A stretch of 64,000 bases of DNA from Rebecca billardiae RCC1528 (lineage: Eukaryota; Haptophyta), in contig OZ251223.1 of NCBI GenBank assembly GCA_965240325.2, forward strand, positions 620,001 through 684,000. Direction: 5' to 3'. Each line of letters starts with the position of its first letter. Within the stretch, counting starts at the first letter, position 1. The position numbers and the translations under genes are program-made. Shown here piece after piece: positions 21,730 to 32,587 of this stretch. The notes under the pieces are model-generated. The model was not told the DNA's origin. It saw only the letters and a program-made list of their open reading frames with translations, and did no database searches.

Positions 21730-22999
21730 CTACGGGGGGCACGCGACGACGCGAACCGACGAGTCGCCGGCGGCGATCGCGAGCATCTTGGAGTCGTGCG
21801 AGAAGTCGACGCCATACGCGCCCTTGGCAAGCTTGACGATCCCGAGCGGCTCGTTGGTCGAGCGCGAGAAGACGCGCACCTCGTTGGCGCCTGCGCCACC
21901 CGCGGCGACCAGGGTGCCTGATCGGCTGAACTGCGCGGCGTACAGCATGCACGGCTCGCTCTCGTCCACCCACGGCACCGTGCTGATCAGGTCGCCCGTG
22001 CGGTAGTCCCAGAGCTGGAGCTGCTCGGTCGCCCGGTACGAGCCTGACACGACCTCGTTGCCGGAGATGTCCACCGAGTCTCCCGCGATGAACGGGCCGT
22101 AGATCGAGCGCACGGAGCCCTCGGTGCGCAGGTCCCACATCTGGATGGTGTTGTCCCACCCCGCCGAGAGCAGCACGTTCTCGTCCGTCGGGTGGAAGCG
22201 CAGCGAGAAGACGCGGTTGGAGTGGCCTGCGCGGGCGCACGCGCGCAGCGCACGCGGGCAGCGCGCGCCGGCCACGCGGTGTCGGTACGCGCGCGTGGCT
22301 GGGCCGAGTGCGGAGCGGAGCCGTGGGCGCGGCCTGCGCTCGGCCCCGCGCGCAAGCCGTCTCCTCCCAGCCCCACGCCTCCTTCCTGCGCGCACCTGCG
22401 TGCTTCTTCCCAAAGCCGCTGGACAGGTCCGCGACCTTGGACTTGGTCGCCTCGTCGTAGATGCGCACGGTGTAGTCCTTGCCCGCGGTGGCGAACTTGG
22501 TGCCGTCGCCCTTGTAGTCGATGGCGAAGATCTGGTTGTCCGGCTCCACAATCGTGTGCAGGCACTTGCCCGACGTGATGTGCCAGTGCTGCAAGCAGCC
22601 GTCCGCATTCGCGGTCAGGAGCACGTTGCGCGTCTTTGTGGACGCGCTCGATGGCCGGAAGCGCATGCACGTCGCGGGTAGCCCGTTCTCCGACGTGACG
22701 AGCGAGTAGCTGTGCCGGCCCGTCTGCGATTGGAAGATCTTGACGCGCCCGTTCCCCAGCCCCGCGGCGACGAGCGTGCCGTCTGACGAGAAGCGCACGC
22801 AGAAGACCTCAGCCTCCTGCCCCGCCTGCGTCCACGACTGCAGCAGCGGTTTGATCGGCGTGAAGGCGGGCCGCTTCGTGCCGCCGTCGGCACGGCCATC
22901 GTCGAGCATGTGCCCCATCTTCCCCGCGTCGGGCTCGCCGTCATCAAGCCCATCGTCGTCGTCGTAGTCGTCGTCGTCGTCGGAAGGCGGTTCCGCCAT
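21730..22999 (-). CDS. WD40-repeat protein
   Basis: 366 aa from two exons on the minus strand: 22999-22396 and 22226-21730, joined by a GT-AG phase 1 intron; splicing restores GHSNRVFSLRFHP. The N-terminus is strongly acidic (runs of Asp, residues 6-17). At least five to six WD repeats follow, with closings such as GRVKIF, GCLQHWH, YTVRIYD, NTIQMWDL and EQLQLWDY, probably forming one seven-bladed propeller. No other domain. It is presumably a scaffold protein. I cannot assign it to a named family. It is divergent from the next gene, with starts 184 nt apart, so they may share a promoter. Confidence 0.8.
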
Positions 23000-23183
23000 C
23001 TTGGGCTATCGCGCTCGCTCGCTACCGGCTTTGGCCGCCCGCAGCCGCTGGCTGGCCCGCGCCGCCGTGAACCAAGCTTGTGCCGGTGTAACCGAATCGA
23101 TGGCGTCGTCCCTGTGAGCAGCAAGGTGGCTCGCTGCTGGCTGTGAGCAGCGCAGCACTAAGGGCTCGGCTTGGGGGCTCACC

Positions 23184-25060
23184 ATGCCGCCCCCGCCACA
23201 GCCGCACGCGAGTGCGGGCGCGGGTGGCCAGCCGTCGCCCACGGCAAAGGTGCCCGCGCGTTACATCATCCGCAACGGCCTCCTCATCGACCGCTCCGCG
23301 AGCCGGCAGGGCGACGCGAAGCGAATCCCCATCTCACACCGGAGCGACGGGCCGTCCCCGGGCGGCGGCGCGCGGCGGCTGTCGCCGCTGCACTCGCCGT
23401 CGGATGAGCAGGCGTCGAGCATCTCGGTGGGTAGCACGCACATGGCCGTCGAGCGCTCCGCCGTCGTGCCGACCGCGCTCCCAGTCTCCGAGCTCCCGGA
23501 TGAGTTTCACATTTATTCAGCGCACAGGGAGGGCCGCGCGTTCAACCTGACGAGCGCGGCGGCGGCGCTGAGCGGCCAGCCCGTGGGCTCGCCGCCGCCG
23601 GATGGCGTGCCCCGATACCGCATCTTCCCGTCGATGAACCCGTCCTCCCGGCAGGAGGCCATCCTACTGAACGACGTGCTGGAGAAGATGCTCGGGCGCT
23701 CCAACTCGTCGTGGGAGCAGCAGTTCCACGTGTACGACCTCGTGCTCTCGGAGGTGGTGCGGCAGGTGTGGGTGAACTGCTCGGAGCGGGGCGAGCTGCT
23801 GGGCAAGATCCGCCGCGCGTACGCGCGCACCGTGCGCGCCGCCGCGCAGCGGATCAACCAGCTTGAGGGCGCGGTGCGCTCTCTGCGCGAGGAGCTTGCA
23901 ATGACCGACCTGGCGGCGGCGCAGCGGATTGCCGCGTCGCAGGCGCTCACGCTCGACCAGCAGCACGAGGCGCGGAAGACGGCGCTGCTCACGCGGATGC
24001 GCGCGCAGTACCGCCACGCGATGCAGGGGCTGCACCACGGGATCGACGCCTTCACTCGCCTCTCAGACGGCGACCGCGTGCGGCTCATGCACGTGCTCGC
24101 GTGCACCAAGCTCGAGCGATACCAGGCGGCCATCCTCGTGCAGGCGCTGCTCGAGACGCTGCCGCCCGCGGAGGCGACGCGCGCCGTGCGCGACTACATC
24201 GACGAGGTGCGTGCGCGCCCGCGGCGCGACGCCCGCCTCGGCACGGCTCTCTCTCTCACAGGCAGCAGTCGCTTGCGCACCGCACGCGCTCAAGGCGCGC
24301 GCACCCTCGCGTTCACGCGTGTGCGCCTTGTGCCTGTGCCTCCGGCGCACCCTCCGGAATCGCGCGGCTCGACCGGGCATGCCCCGCGCGGCGATCACGC
24401 GCGCGCTGCTCGCGCGGATCGAGCAGAGCGTCTCCTCGCTCGACGTGGTCAAGCTCTGCCTCCCGCCGAAGCTCCACCAGCCAGTGCTGACATCGCTGGT
24501 AGCCATGCTGATTGGCGCGGAGCCTCGCGCCGACGGCCCCTCGGCCCGGCAGAAGGACTCGCAGGGGCAGCCGGATTCCCATGGGGCCCTCGAGCACGAG
24601 CCGCCGATCCGGCTGCACCTCGAGGAGGTGCTGGCGCAGTGCGAGGCGCACACGCCCGGTATGCGCGCGAGCCCGGAGGGGGCGCGCCCGCCAGTGCGTG
24701 TGTGCGTGCGCGGGAGGGGAGCGTGTGAGCATGCGCGGGAGCGTGTGTGCGTGCGTTGGCGCGTGTCGCGGCGCGCTCCGCACACACCGGGCGGCACAGC
24801 CAAGCGCAAGGGCGCAGCCACGCCGCGCGCGCGCGCGCGCTGCGTCACACGTGCTGCACGGCGAGCTGCGCGCGCGCCCGCTCTCACGCCCCGCGCCGCG
24901 CCCGCCCGTGTGCACCACCGCGCCGCCGCGCGCGCGGGCGCACCCGCTGCACGCAGGCAGCAGCAGCACCCACCTCGCTGCCGTCGTCCGCATGCTCGAC
25001 AGGCCGACCCGCGAGGCCATCGTGGCGAGAATGGGCGAGCTCACGACCGAGTACCTGGAT

Positions 25061-25092
<32 letters not shown>

Positions 25093-26404
25093 CGTCGCGG
25101 CGGGCGCGCCCGCGGCCCAGGGCGGCCCCGACTCGCCCTCCGGCGGCGCGCCGAGCGCCGCCGCGCCCGCCGCTTCCGAGCAGCCCTTCTCAGAGTTCGA
25201 CGATTTCGACTCCGCGTCGGCGCCGGCGGCCGCGCCCGCGGGCGCGGCCGACGTCGACGTGTCGGGTCGGCCGCGCCGGCTGCTGCACTCCATCGGCGCG
25301 TTCGCGCAGTCCGGCATGCTCAACGTGAAGGGGAAGACCGTCGACGAGATCGCCGACGGCGTACTCCGCACCGGCGCGATCCTCACGCTCGAGCAGACGC
25401 TGCGCGCGTGCGGCGAGATGCTGATTGCGCGGCAGGAGGCCAACCGCGCCGACGACCGCTCGCACACGTCGCGCTCGAGCCTGTCCAACTTTGTGGACTA
25501 CTGGGCGTTCCAGATGCACGGCGTGCGCTCGAAGGCGCGCGAGTGGCTCGCCTCGCTCGCCGCGTCGATCCACCACCACGCCACGTACACGGACCACCCG
25601 CGCGTGCAGGTGGTCGCGCTCGCCCTCGGCGTCGGCGACTCTGTGCTGCTCAAGGCCGCGGACGAGGAGCTGGACGAGGAGGCGGTGTACTCCGAGCCGC
25701 CGCGCTTCCGAGCGCGGCTCTTCGGCTTCTTCCTGCACGTGCTCGAGGAGCTGCTCTCCACGCCGGAGCAGGTGCGCGCGTACTTTGGCACGACCGAGCC
25801 GGTGCACATCGCGTGCGACACGAAGCAGCACGGCGCGGCGACCGTCCAGATCGGCGCGGACGAGCAGGGCGTGGCCGTGGACGCGATGGAGGTGCTCGCG
25901 TCGCTCACCGAGCTCAACGAGCTGCACTTCGACGTCACCGAGTCGCTGATCGAGCGGATGCGGCCGAAGCTCGAGCCGATGCCGGTGGGCTCGGGCGCGT
26001 TCTCAGGCGTCTCGCTCCGGCTGGACGAAGTGCTCGCCGAAGTGCTCGCGCTGTACGCCGAGCTCGAGAACGAGCGGAAGGGGCGGCTGCAGATGCTCTT
26101 CAAGAAGCACGACGAGAACGGCGACGGCGTGCTCGACTTTGCCGAGTTCCGCTCGCTCGCGCTCGACTTCAACCCGCACTTTGCGCCGCGGGACGTCGCG
26201 GAGCTCTTCGTCGAGGTGCTTGACGAGTCGGAGACGCGGCGCACGCGAGGCATCGCCGAGACGAGCGACGGCACCGGCGACGACGCCGACTCGGAGGACG
26301 TCGTCTCGGCTGAGGCGTTTGCCGACGTGGTCGAGCGCTTCTCTGTGCGCATGTTCCTCGCCACCGGCGTCACGTCGGTCGGCGGGCCTCGGCTCGACAT
26401 GTGA
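23184..26404 (+). CDS. Axonemal dynein light-chain (p28/DNALI1)-like protein with EF hand
   Basis: Predicted 955 aa. Exons: 23184-24206, 24262-24658, 24957-26404 (introns GT-AG; the first is only 55 nt and ends in a CT-rich tract, the second is phase 1). Residues about 155-290 resemble inner-arm dynein light chain p28/DNALI1: QEAILLNDVLEKML, then VLSEVVRQVWVNCSERGELL and a long coiled coil. The p28 family has a similar QVTINCAERG segment. The rest is much longer than p28 (about 260 aa). It includes a helical region, an Ala run (500s), and one clear EF-hand loop, DENGDGVLDFAE (859-870), with a second weak one. Likely a flagellar or cytoskeletal calcium-responsive protein. The exon 2 start is less certain than the other boundaries. 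Confidence 0.65.
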
Positions 26405-26974
26405 GCGCGACGCATTGTCGGCTCCCTCGCCCACGGACTGCCACTCGCTCTCGTGACCTGATCTGTGTCTCTGCATGATCATGCGGATGATGATGATCTG
26501 CTCGTCAGCCCGCTCTGTGATGAGTCTGTGAATGTGGTGTACTACTACTAGCTGGTGTGTCCGTCCGCGCTACGACCGTGTAGACCAGTCACAGTGCTGA
26601 CACTCACTGAGTCACTGACACTGGGACTGGGTAACCGTGGAAGTAAAGGCCCGGGCCTTGTTATTCACGCGCTCAGATCTTCAAGTTCATGCATGGCGAG
26701 AGTCTCATCGGGTTATACGAATCAGGCTCAGCTACAGTAGGCACCGGCCGGCTGTCCGGTGAACTTGGTTAGGTCCGGTAGCACAGTCCGGCGCTCGGTG
26801 ATGGTTGGGCGCCGCGCGCCGGCCACTAGTAGGCACTAGCGGCGATATATAGAAAGAAAAGGTGACCGCGGAACTCGCGGTCATAATCCGATTGATGAAC
26901 TACTGAATATATATCTAATGATTCCGCGCGTACGGCCGTACGGGCCCGTCGGAGCCGTGATCGGCGTGATCACA
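26405..26974. other. Intergenic region between convergent genes, with a hairpin
   Basis: Contains the hairpin GACCGCG-gaact-CGCGGTC at 26864-26882, related to the hairpin repeats at 43035, 53055, 55247 and 56418. It is followed by AT-rich sequence. No gene seen. Confidence 0.5.
26864..26882. repeat. Hairpin motif, diverged copy
   Basis: Perfect 7-bp stem GACCGCG/CGCGGTC with a 5-nt loop. The four other copies have a 3-nt loop (gaa) and a longer shared left flank that is missing here. Confidence 0.6.
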
Positions 26975-28450
26975 TCACAGGGTGAAGAGGTGGTCGGACT
27001 CGGGGCGCAGCAGGTCGACCTTCATGGGCGCGGCGACCTGCAGCCCCGACGCGTTCCGCTGGCCGCTGCTGTGGAACGGCACGCGCCCGACCTGGCCGCC
27101 GAAGCTGCGCACGCCCTTCACCCGCGGCTCGAGGAACGAGTCGACGTGGTGCGTGCCGTACGAGGACGTGCCGCCGCCGTACGACGCCGCACCGTACCCG
27201 CCAGCCGCCATGCTCGGCTCGGCCGAGGCGGATGGCGTGCTCGCGCGGCGCCGGTCCTCGCCGCGCATGCGCCGGCGCTCTGCGCTCTGCCGCGACTTGC
27301 TCAGCGGGCGCTGCCCATCGCCGCCCGCCGCCGCGCGCGAGAGCACCGCCACCGAGCGGTCCTCGAGAAGCTTCCCGGAAACTGCCGTCAGCCGGTCCGT
27401 CTGCTTGCTGAAGTGCGGCACGGATGAGGTCGCGCGCCGAATGATCGAGTCGTCGGCGTCGTAAAAGTCGGCGCCGCCCTGCGCGCCCGCGCCGTTGAGG
27501 AACTTGTTCATCGCCTGGTCCTCGAGCAGCTTCCCCACCACCGCCTGCTGCCGGCTGATCTGCTTGTCCCAGCCCACGCCCGACTTGACCGAACGCGGCC
27601 GCGTGAGCGCAATGCTCGCCGGCTTGGTCGCACGCCAGTGGTTGAGTGTCGTGCCGTTCGCGGCGAGGCGCGAGCCGGAGAGGCCGCTGTGGTCGCGGCC
27701 GACGGAGCGGCTCATGTCGACGTGCCCGACCGCCGGGCGCGGCCGGTGCGGCCCCGGCGTGTGCATCGTGTCGTTGACGATCCCGTCGTACGCGCCGTCG
27801 GGCCCCGCGCCCGCGCTCGCCTTCTTAGAAGTGGCGCCGCTGCTCAGCAGCTGGCGCATGGCCGTGTCCTGGAGCAGGTGGCCCTGGACGGCCTTGTTGC
27901 GCGGCAGCTGGCGCGAGATCCGCACGGCGTCGGTCGTCCGCGGGCGCACCACCCGCTCCGCGCTGCGCAGCCCCTCCGGGTCGGTCGTGGCGTCGGACCT
28001 CCCATCCAGCCGCATGCTGCTCGCCGCGAGCCGAGAGCCCGTGCTCGCAATCGGCACATCGCGCCCCATGTACTTGCTAAAGTGCATGGTGTGCGGCTCG
28101 AACGAGCCGGCCTTGACGTTCGGGTCGGGCACGTAGAACCGGTCCTCCGCCTGGTTCCCCGTGCCGTTCAGGAACTTGTTCATCGCCTGGTCCTCAAGCA
28201 GCTTGCCAATCACGCCCTGCTGACGGGTCGTCTGCTTCCCCCACGCGGGCGGCGTGACGGTGCGCCGCCGGATCTGGGCCTCGGCGGGCGGCGGGAGCGC
28301 CTCAAAGACGCTCACGGGCTGCCCCTCCGCCGCCAGGCGCGAGCCGATCCGCGCATCCTTGCCGAGCTGCGGGGGGGGGGGGACGCGGGGTGGTGGTGGT
28401 GGTGGTGAGCCGACGCATCCCGGGCGCGCCCGAGGGCTCGGCAGCGGCAT
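26975..28450 (-). CDS. Unrecognised protein with internal RQxxVxGKLLEDQAM repeats
   Basis: Main exon 28366-26975, read leftward. Upstream of 28366 the minus strand shows a poly-C tract and CAG, a good acceptor, so a short first exon is likely (for example 28450-28415, with a GT donor just after); the start is uncertain. The protein (about 475 aa) is built from two alternating motifs: GRDxxxxxGSRLAA (three or four copies) and RQxxVxGKLLEDQAMNKFLNG (two near-identical copies plus two diverged ones, such as NKAVQGHLLQDTAMRQLL). It is basic, Ser/Arg-rich, and has no signal peptide or membrane helix. I recognise no family. The repeats suggest a microtubule- or flagellum-associated scaffold, but that is only a guess. 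Confidence 0.6.
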   Translation of the reverse strand: MPLPSPRARPGCVGSPPPPPPRVPPPPQLGKDARIGSRLAAEGQPVSVFEALPPPAEAQIRRRTVTPPAWGKQTTRQQGVIGKLLEDQAMNKFLNGTGNQAEDRFYVPDPNVKAGSFEPHTMHFSKYMGRDVPIASTGSRLAASSMRLDGRSDATTDPEGLRSAERVVRPRTTDAVRISRQLPRNKAVQGHLLQDTAMRQLLSSGATSKKASAGAGPDGAYDGIVNDTMHTPGPHRPRPAVGHVDMSRSVGRDHSGLSGSRLAANGTTLNHWRATKPASIALTRPRSVKSGVGWDKQISRQQAVVGKLLEDQAMNKFLNGAGAQGGADFYDADDSIIRRATSSVPHFSKQTDRLTAVSGKLLEDRSVAVLSRAAAGGDGQRPLSKSRQSAERRRMRGEDRRRASTPSASAEPSMAAGGYGAASYGGGTSSYGTHHVDSFLEPRVKGVRSFGGQVGRVPFHSSGQRNASGLQVAAPMKVDLLRPESDHLFTL

Positions 28451-28737
28451 CGCCGCGGGAGCGGGGGTGAGTCACGGGCATCAGGCTCGGCCCGCCTTGG
28501 CGACGCTCGCCCTCATGAAGCAGCGCACACCTGCTGCGAGAACTTGGGCATACTGCTGCACCGCCCCCAGGGACCACGCTGTAGGCGCGCTGCCTGGGTC
28601 GGCCGTGATGTGCTTGATCGCCCAAAGCCGATGATGAAACGATCGGAAACGACACCAGCAGCTGCAAACGAAGCGCACGCGGTGCCGCCGTCCGGACCGA
28701 CGTCAGTCGTCCCAACCCCTCGGTCGTCGAGGGCGTG

Positions 28738-30417
28738 ATGACGGCGCGCGCCGGCATGCTCGTGCTGGCGCTGCTAGTGGTCCAGCACACGCCGAGCTGT
28801 GTCTGCTTCGCATCCGGCGGCATGCTCTATCGGCCCAGCCTTCCCACGCTCCCCCTGGGGCGCAGCGGTACAGCACCAGTCGCCGCGGCGCGCACAGCCT
28901 ATTGGACGCGCCGGGCGCCGACGTCGATGAGCACAGACGGCTTGAACTCGACGCACGTGCCGCAAGCGCCGACCCTGCGCGCGCTCGTCAGCTTTGTCGG
29001 CCCATGCCTCGGCTCGGCGCTCACGTCCGAGGTCATGAGCCTCGTCGACACGGCCGTGGTGGGCCGGATGTCTGTGACGGCGCTCGCATCCCTCGCTCCG
29101 GCCGTGCTGGTCGCGGACACGTCCGCGTTCACCTTCTACTTCCTCACGATAGCAACCACGTCTCTGGTCGCAGGCGCTCTCGCGCGTGACGACAGCCGCG
29201 GCGCGTTCGACGCCGTCGCGTCCTCCCTCGCGCTCGCGCTCGCGCTCGGCCTGGGCACGGCGCTCGTGCTCGCCGTGTCGTCGCGCGCGGTGCTCACCCT
29301 CGCCCTCGGCCAGGCAGCGACGCCGGCGATCCTGGCGGACGCGCTGGGCTACCTGCGCGTCCGTCTGATCGGCCTGCCGCTCACGCTGTGCACCATGGTG
29401 ATGCAGGCGGCGCTGCAGGGCATGCGCGATCCGCTCTCGCCGCTGCTCGCAATCGTCGGCGGCGGCAGCCTCAACTTTGCGCTCGACATGCTCCTCTGCT
29501 TCGGGCTGCGGATGGGCGTGGTCGGCGCGGCGATCGCGACGGTCGCGTCGCAGTTCGTGCAGACCGCCGTGCTCCTGCTCGCCCTGCTCCGCCAGCGCCG
29601 CCGCCTCTGCCCGGAGCGTACCGGGCTGCTCGCCGCCTGGCCGGCGCCACGCGTCCTCCGCCGCTATCTCAATTATGCCGGCCCCATCTTCTTCGTGATC
29701 CAGGGGAAGATCCTGTGCTACAACTCGATGACGCTCGCGGTGACCGCGTCGGGCGTCACCGCGCTCGCCGCGCACCAGGTCGCCGCGACGATCTTCTTCA
29801 CCGCGTGCCGGCTGGGCGACGCCCTCTCCCAGACGGTTCAGGCGTTCCTGCCCGCCTCGCTCACGTGGAAGGGGCGCGTCACGCCGGCGACCAAGCAGCT
29901 CGCCAAGCGAGCGGTCGTGGCGTCCGTGTGCGCCGGGCTGGTGGGCGCGTCGCTGGCATGCGCGGCGGCTACCGTCGGCGCGCGCCTCTTCACCGCCGAC
30001 GCGGCCGTCCTCGCGGGCATGGCCTCCGTCGCGCCGCTGCTCTGGGCGAGCCTCGCCCTGCACACGCCGACGATGGTCGGTGAGGGCGTGCTGCTCGCGA
30101 TGCGCGACTTGAACTACCTTGTCGGCGGGTACGCCGTCAACATCTTCACGTTCGTGAGCGGCCTGCTGCTGGTGAAGCAGCGCGCGCTGGGCATCCGCGC
30201 CGTGTGGGCCGCGCTCTTCTGCTTCCAGGGTGTGCGATTCGCGCAGTTCTACCTGCGCGCGGTTGCGCTCGGAGCGGTGCCCTCCGGCCCGAGGGCGTGG
30301 AGGGCTGCGACAAAGATGGATGATGACTCTGATGACAGTGACGCCTCCTCCGAGGACGGATCGTCGTCGTCCGACGCGGATGAGCCGGTGCACCCGCTCG
30401 CGCCAGCTCCCCAGTGA
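28738..30417 (+). CDS. MATE family efflux transporter, probably plastid-targeted
   Basis: 559 aa, single exon. Proton- or sodium-coupled multidrug/metabolite exporter. I chose the ATG at 28738; the frame extends 3 nt upstream to a GTG. Residues 1-27 are a signal peptide, followed by about 35 residues rich in Ala, Arg and Thr, consistent with targeting to a complex plastid. About twelve hydrophobic helices follow. Family signatures: SLVDTAVVGRMSVTALASLA in helix 1-2, LQGMRDPLSPLLAI at the end of helix 6, and AAHQVAATIFF with QAFLPASL in the second half, as in plant EDS5-like and bacterial DinF-like MATE proteins. The C-terminal 45 residues are a hydrophilic Asp/Ser-rich tail. Substrate unknown. 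Confidence 0.85.
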   Translation: MTARAGMLVLALLVVQHTPSCVCFASGGMLYRPSLPTLPLGRSGTAPVAAARTAYWTRRAPTSMSTDGLNSTHVPQAPTLRALVSFVGPCLGSALTSEVMSLVDTAVVGRMSVTALASLAPAVLVADTSAFTFYFLTIATTSLVAGALARDDSRGAFDAVASSLALALALGLGTALVLAVSSRAVLTLALGQAATPAILADALGYLRVRLIGLPLTLCTMVMQAALQGMRDPLSPLLAIVGGGSLNFALDMLLCFGLRMGVVGAAIATVASQFVQTAVLLLALLRQRRRLCPERTGLLAAWPAPRVLRRYLNYAGPIFFVIQGKILCYNSMTLAVTASGVTALAAHQVAATIFFTACRLGDALSQTVQAFLPASLTWKGRVTPATKQLAKRAVVASVCAGLVGASLACAAATVGARLFTADAAVLAGMASVAPLLWASLALHTPTMVGEGVLLAMRDLNYLVGGYAVNIFTFVSGLLLVKQRALGIRAVWAALFCFQGVRFAQFYLRAVALGAVPSGPRAWRAATKMDDDSDDSDASSEDGSSSSDADEPVHPLAPAPQ

Positions 30418-30579
30418 CAGAATTGGCCGGCGGGTGGACGACGACTCGCTGTCATCGCAACGGTGAACGGATCCGGCCCCGACGTGACTGAGCCGGCCTA
30501 GCTCATACTACTGTAGCTGACAATGGCGGTGAGAGTGTGACTACGGCCCAGCAGACGGGCCATCGGCATCATCGGGTCT

Positions 30580-30775
30580 CTATCTCTCTCGTCTCTCTGA
30601 CAGTGACTCTCTCTCTCTCACTCTCTCTCTCTCTCTCGGCTCTCGATCTCTCACTCTCTCTGATCTCTCTCTGATCTCTCTCTCCTCGATCTCTCTCTCT
30701 CTCGATACCCACTCGATAGTCGATCTCTGCTCTCTCTCTAGCTCCGAGATCTCTGTCTCTCTCTCAGGCTCCGGC
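30580..30775. repeat. Imperfect CT-rich simple repeat
   Basis: About 200 bases of CTCT with scattered GAT and CGAT interruptions. Confidence 0.9.
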
Positions 30776-30949
30776 TTCGGTCCACCCCGCCCCCAGTCCG
30801 GTCACTGGAGCGTTACATCTTGACCGACTGCATTATCGGCGGGATCGCCGCCGCCTCTCGGATGATCTACGATACAGTAGCTCCTAGACCACCCCAGGCG
30901 GTCCCTTGGACGACATTACGGCGCCAGATCGGCAGATGGATCATCAGCC

Positions 30950-31133
30950 ACACCTCCAATTACCAATAGGTTCATGCAGACTCTATTTTCTATATAACTA
31001 AATACCCAGCCCGGGTACCATTTTCGCATATGTATACAGGTGTCCGGAACGCTCCCGGATTGTGCTGAAATATGACTAAGGGACGGGTAATTACATAGTA
31101 AAAATAGAGTCTGAACCTATTGGGCGGAGGTGG
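30950..31133. mobile_element. MITE-like element with terminal inverted repeats
   Basis: The left end, CCAATAGGTTCA then GACTCTATTTT (30963-30989), is matched in inverse orientation at the right end, 31099-31123. The outer CACCTCC/GGAGGTGG arms extend the match to about 30950 and 31133. The interior is about 110 nt, AT-rich and non-coding. The size and structure fit a miniature inverted-repeat transposable element. A target-site duplication is not clear. Confidence 0.6.
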
Positions 31134-31385
31134 TCGCCCGGTCGTCGGATGATATGCGACATTTCTCGTTGAAGTCATCAATCGGAGTTCGCGGAAGGGA
31201 GTAACAGTAAGGGACTCTGCTGCACTGTGGACTGTGGTCAGTCCGCTTGCTGGTTGACTTCGGCCGGACTCTGCGGGCCAAGACGTAACGGAGCTGGCGG
31301 GGGGGGTGGACCGGAGCCGGAGCCCTCATGGTTTCTCTACTCTCGTCTAGACTCCAGCAGCATCGGCAGAATCACATCACAGCTA

Positions 31386-31633
31386 TCAGTCATCAGATTC
31401 GCGTCGCTGCGAACGGCGCTGGCTGCCTGCCGCGGCGGCCACGACCTGGCGCACGGCCTCCTCCGTGGCGCTCACAAACTCCTCCAGGGACTCGACCTCT
31501 GTCAGACCGCCAGGCGTGAGCCGCAACGTGCGCGTCAGCTGCAGCGTGGCGAGGAAGTCGCGGCTGTGCGACACGACGACAACCGTGCCCTTGTAGTCGT
31601 TCAACGTCGAGGCCACCTCGCTCACAGCTTCGT

Positions 31634-31665
<32 letters not shown>

Positions 31666-32552
31666 AGGGCATTCACCTGGCGCAAGGAGAAGATGGCCAG
31701 CAGCGTGCGCGCGCGCGCGCCAGGGTTGAGCTGCCCGATGCTCCAGTCGACCTGTTGGCGCGTCAGCCCGTACTGAATCAGCCGCACGCCCGCTTCGAAC
31801 GGTGGCATGCCCGTGAGCGCCGCCACGTGCGAGCGCGGCGTCTCCTCGCGCGGCAGCGTCTCGTGCTCCTGCGTGAGGTTGCCGACGCGCAGCTCGCGAC
31901 CGACGTGCACGCTCCCCTCGATCGGCTCGATCGCGCCCGTCAGCGTCTTGAGTAGCGTGCTCTTGCCGACGCCGTTGAAGCCCACAATGGCCACGCGCTC
32001 GCCAAAGTCGATGCGCAGCGACAGCGGCGTCAGCGGCAGCGCGCGGCCGTCCCAGCCGAGCACGGCGTCGCCGAGCGTGATGGACGAGTCGACGCCGCGC
32101 TTCACGTCAGGCAGGATGATGCGTAGCGGCGCGCGGTCGACGACGCGCTCGACCGTCGGCTCGGCGTCGCGTCGCGTCTCGATGGCCTTCGCCTTCCGGC
32201 CCGAGCGGCCCGCTCGATCGCGCTTGAAGTCGCGCTGCAGAAGGTCATGGTCGCGCGACTGGTGCTGCGCGCCCTTCTCCGAGGCGGCGCGCAGCTTCTC
32301 GGCGACGCCGCTCAGCTGCCTGTGCCGGTCCTGCTGCTGCTCGTACGCGGCGCGCTGCTTCTCGCGCGCCACCTCCTTGGCGTGCACGTACGCACTGAAC
32401 TGCGCACCCGAGACCGTGAGCGAGTGCCTGCTGGCGTCCACGTCCCAGATGTGGTCCGCGACCGCGTCGAGAAACGCGTGGTCGTGGCTCACCATGACAA
32501 CCGCCTTCCCGCTCGCGAGAATGGTCTGCTGCAGCCAGAGGATGCTCGGGAT

Positions 32553-32587
<35 letters not shown>

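Larger units (their letters stand above)
30418..31385. other. Intergenic region with CT microsatellite and MITE-like element
   Basis: Between convergent genes. 30580-30775 is an imperfect CT/TC repeat; 30950-31133 is an inverted-repeat element. No gene seen. Confidence 0.6.

Noticed and set aside
28774-30393. Minus-strand frame of 539 codons rich in Arg, Glu and His
   Set aside because: Exact shadow of the MATE gene.
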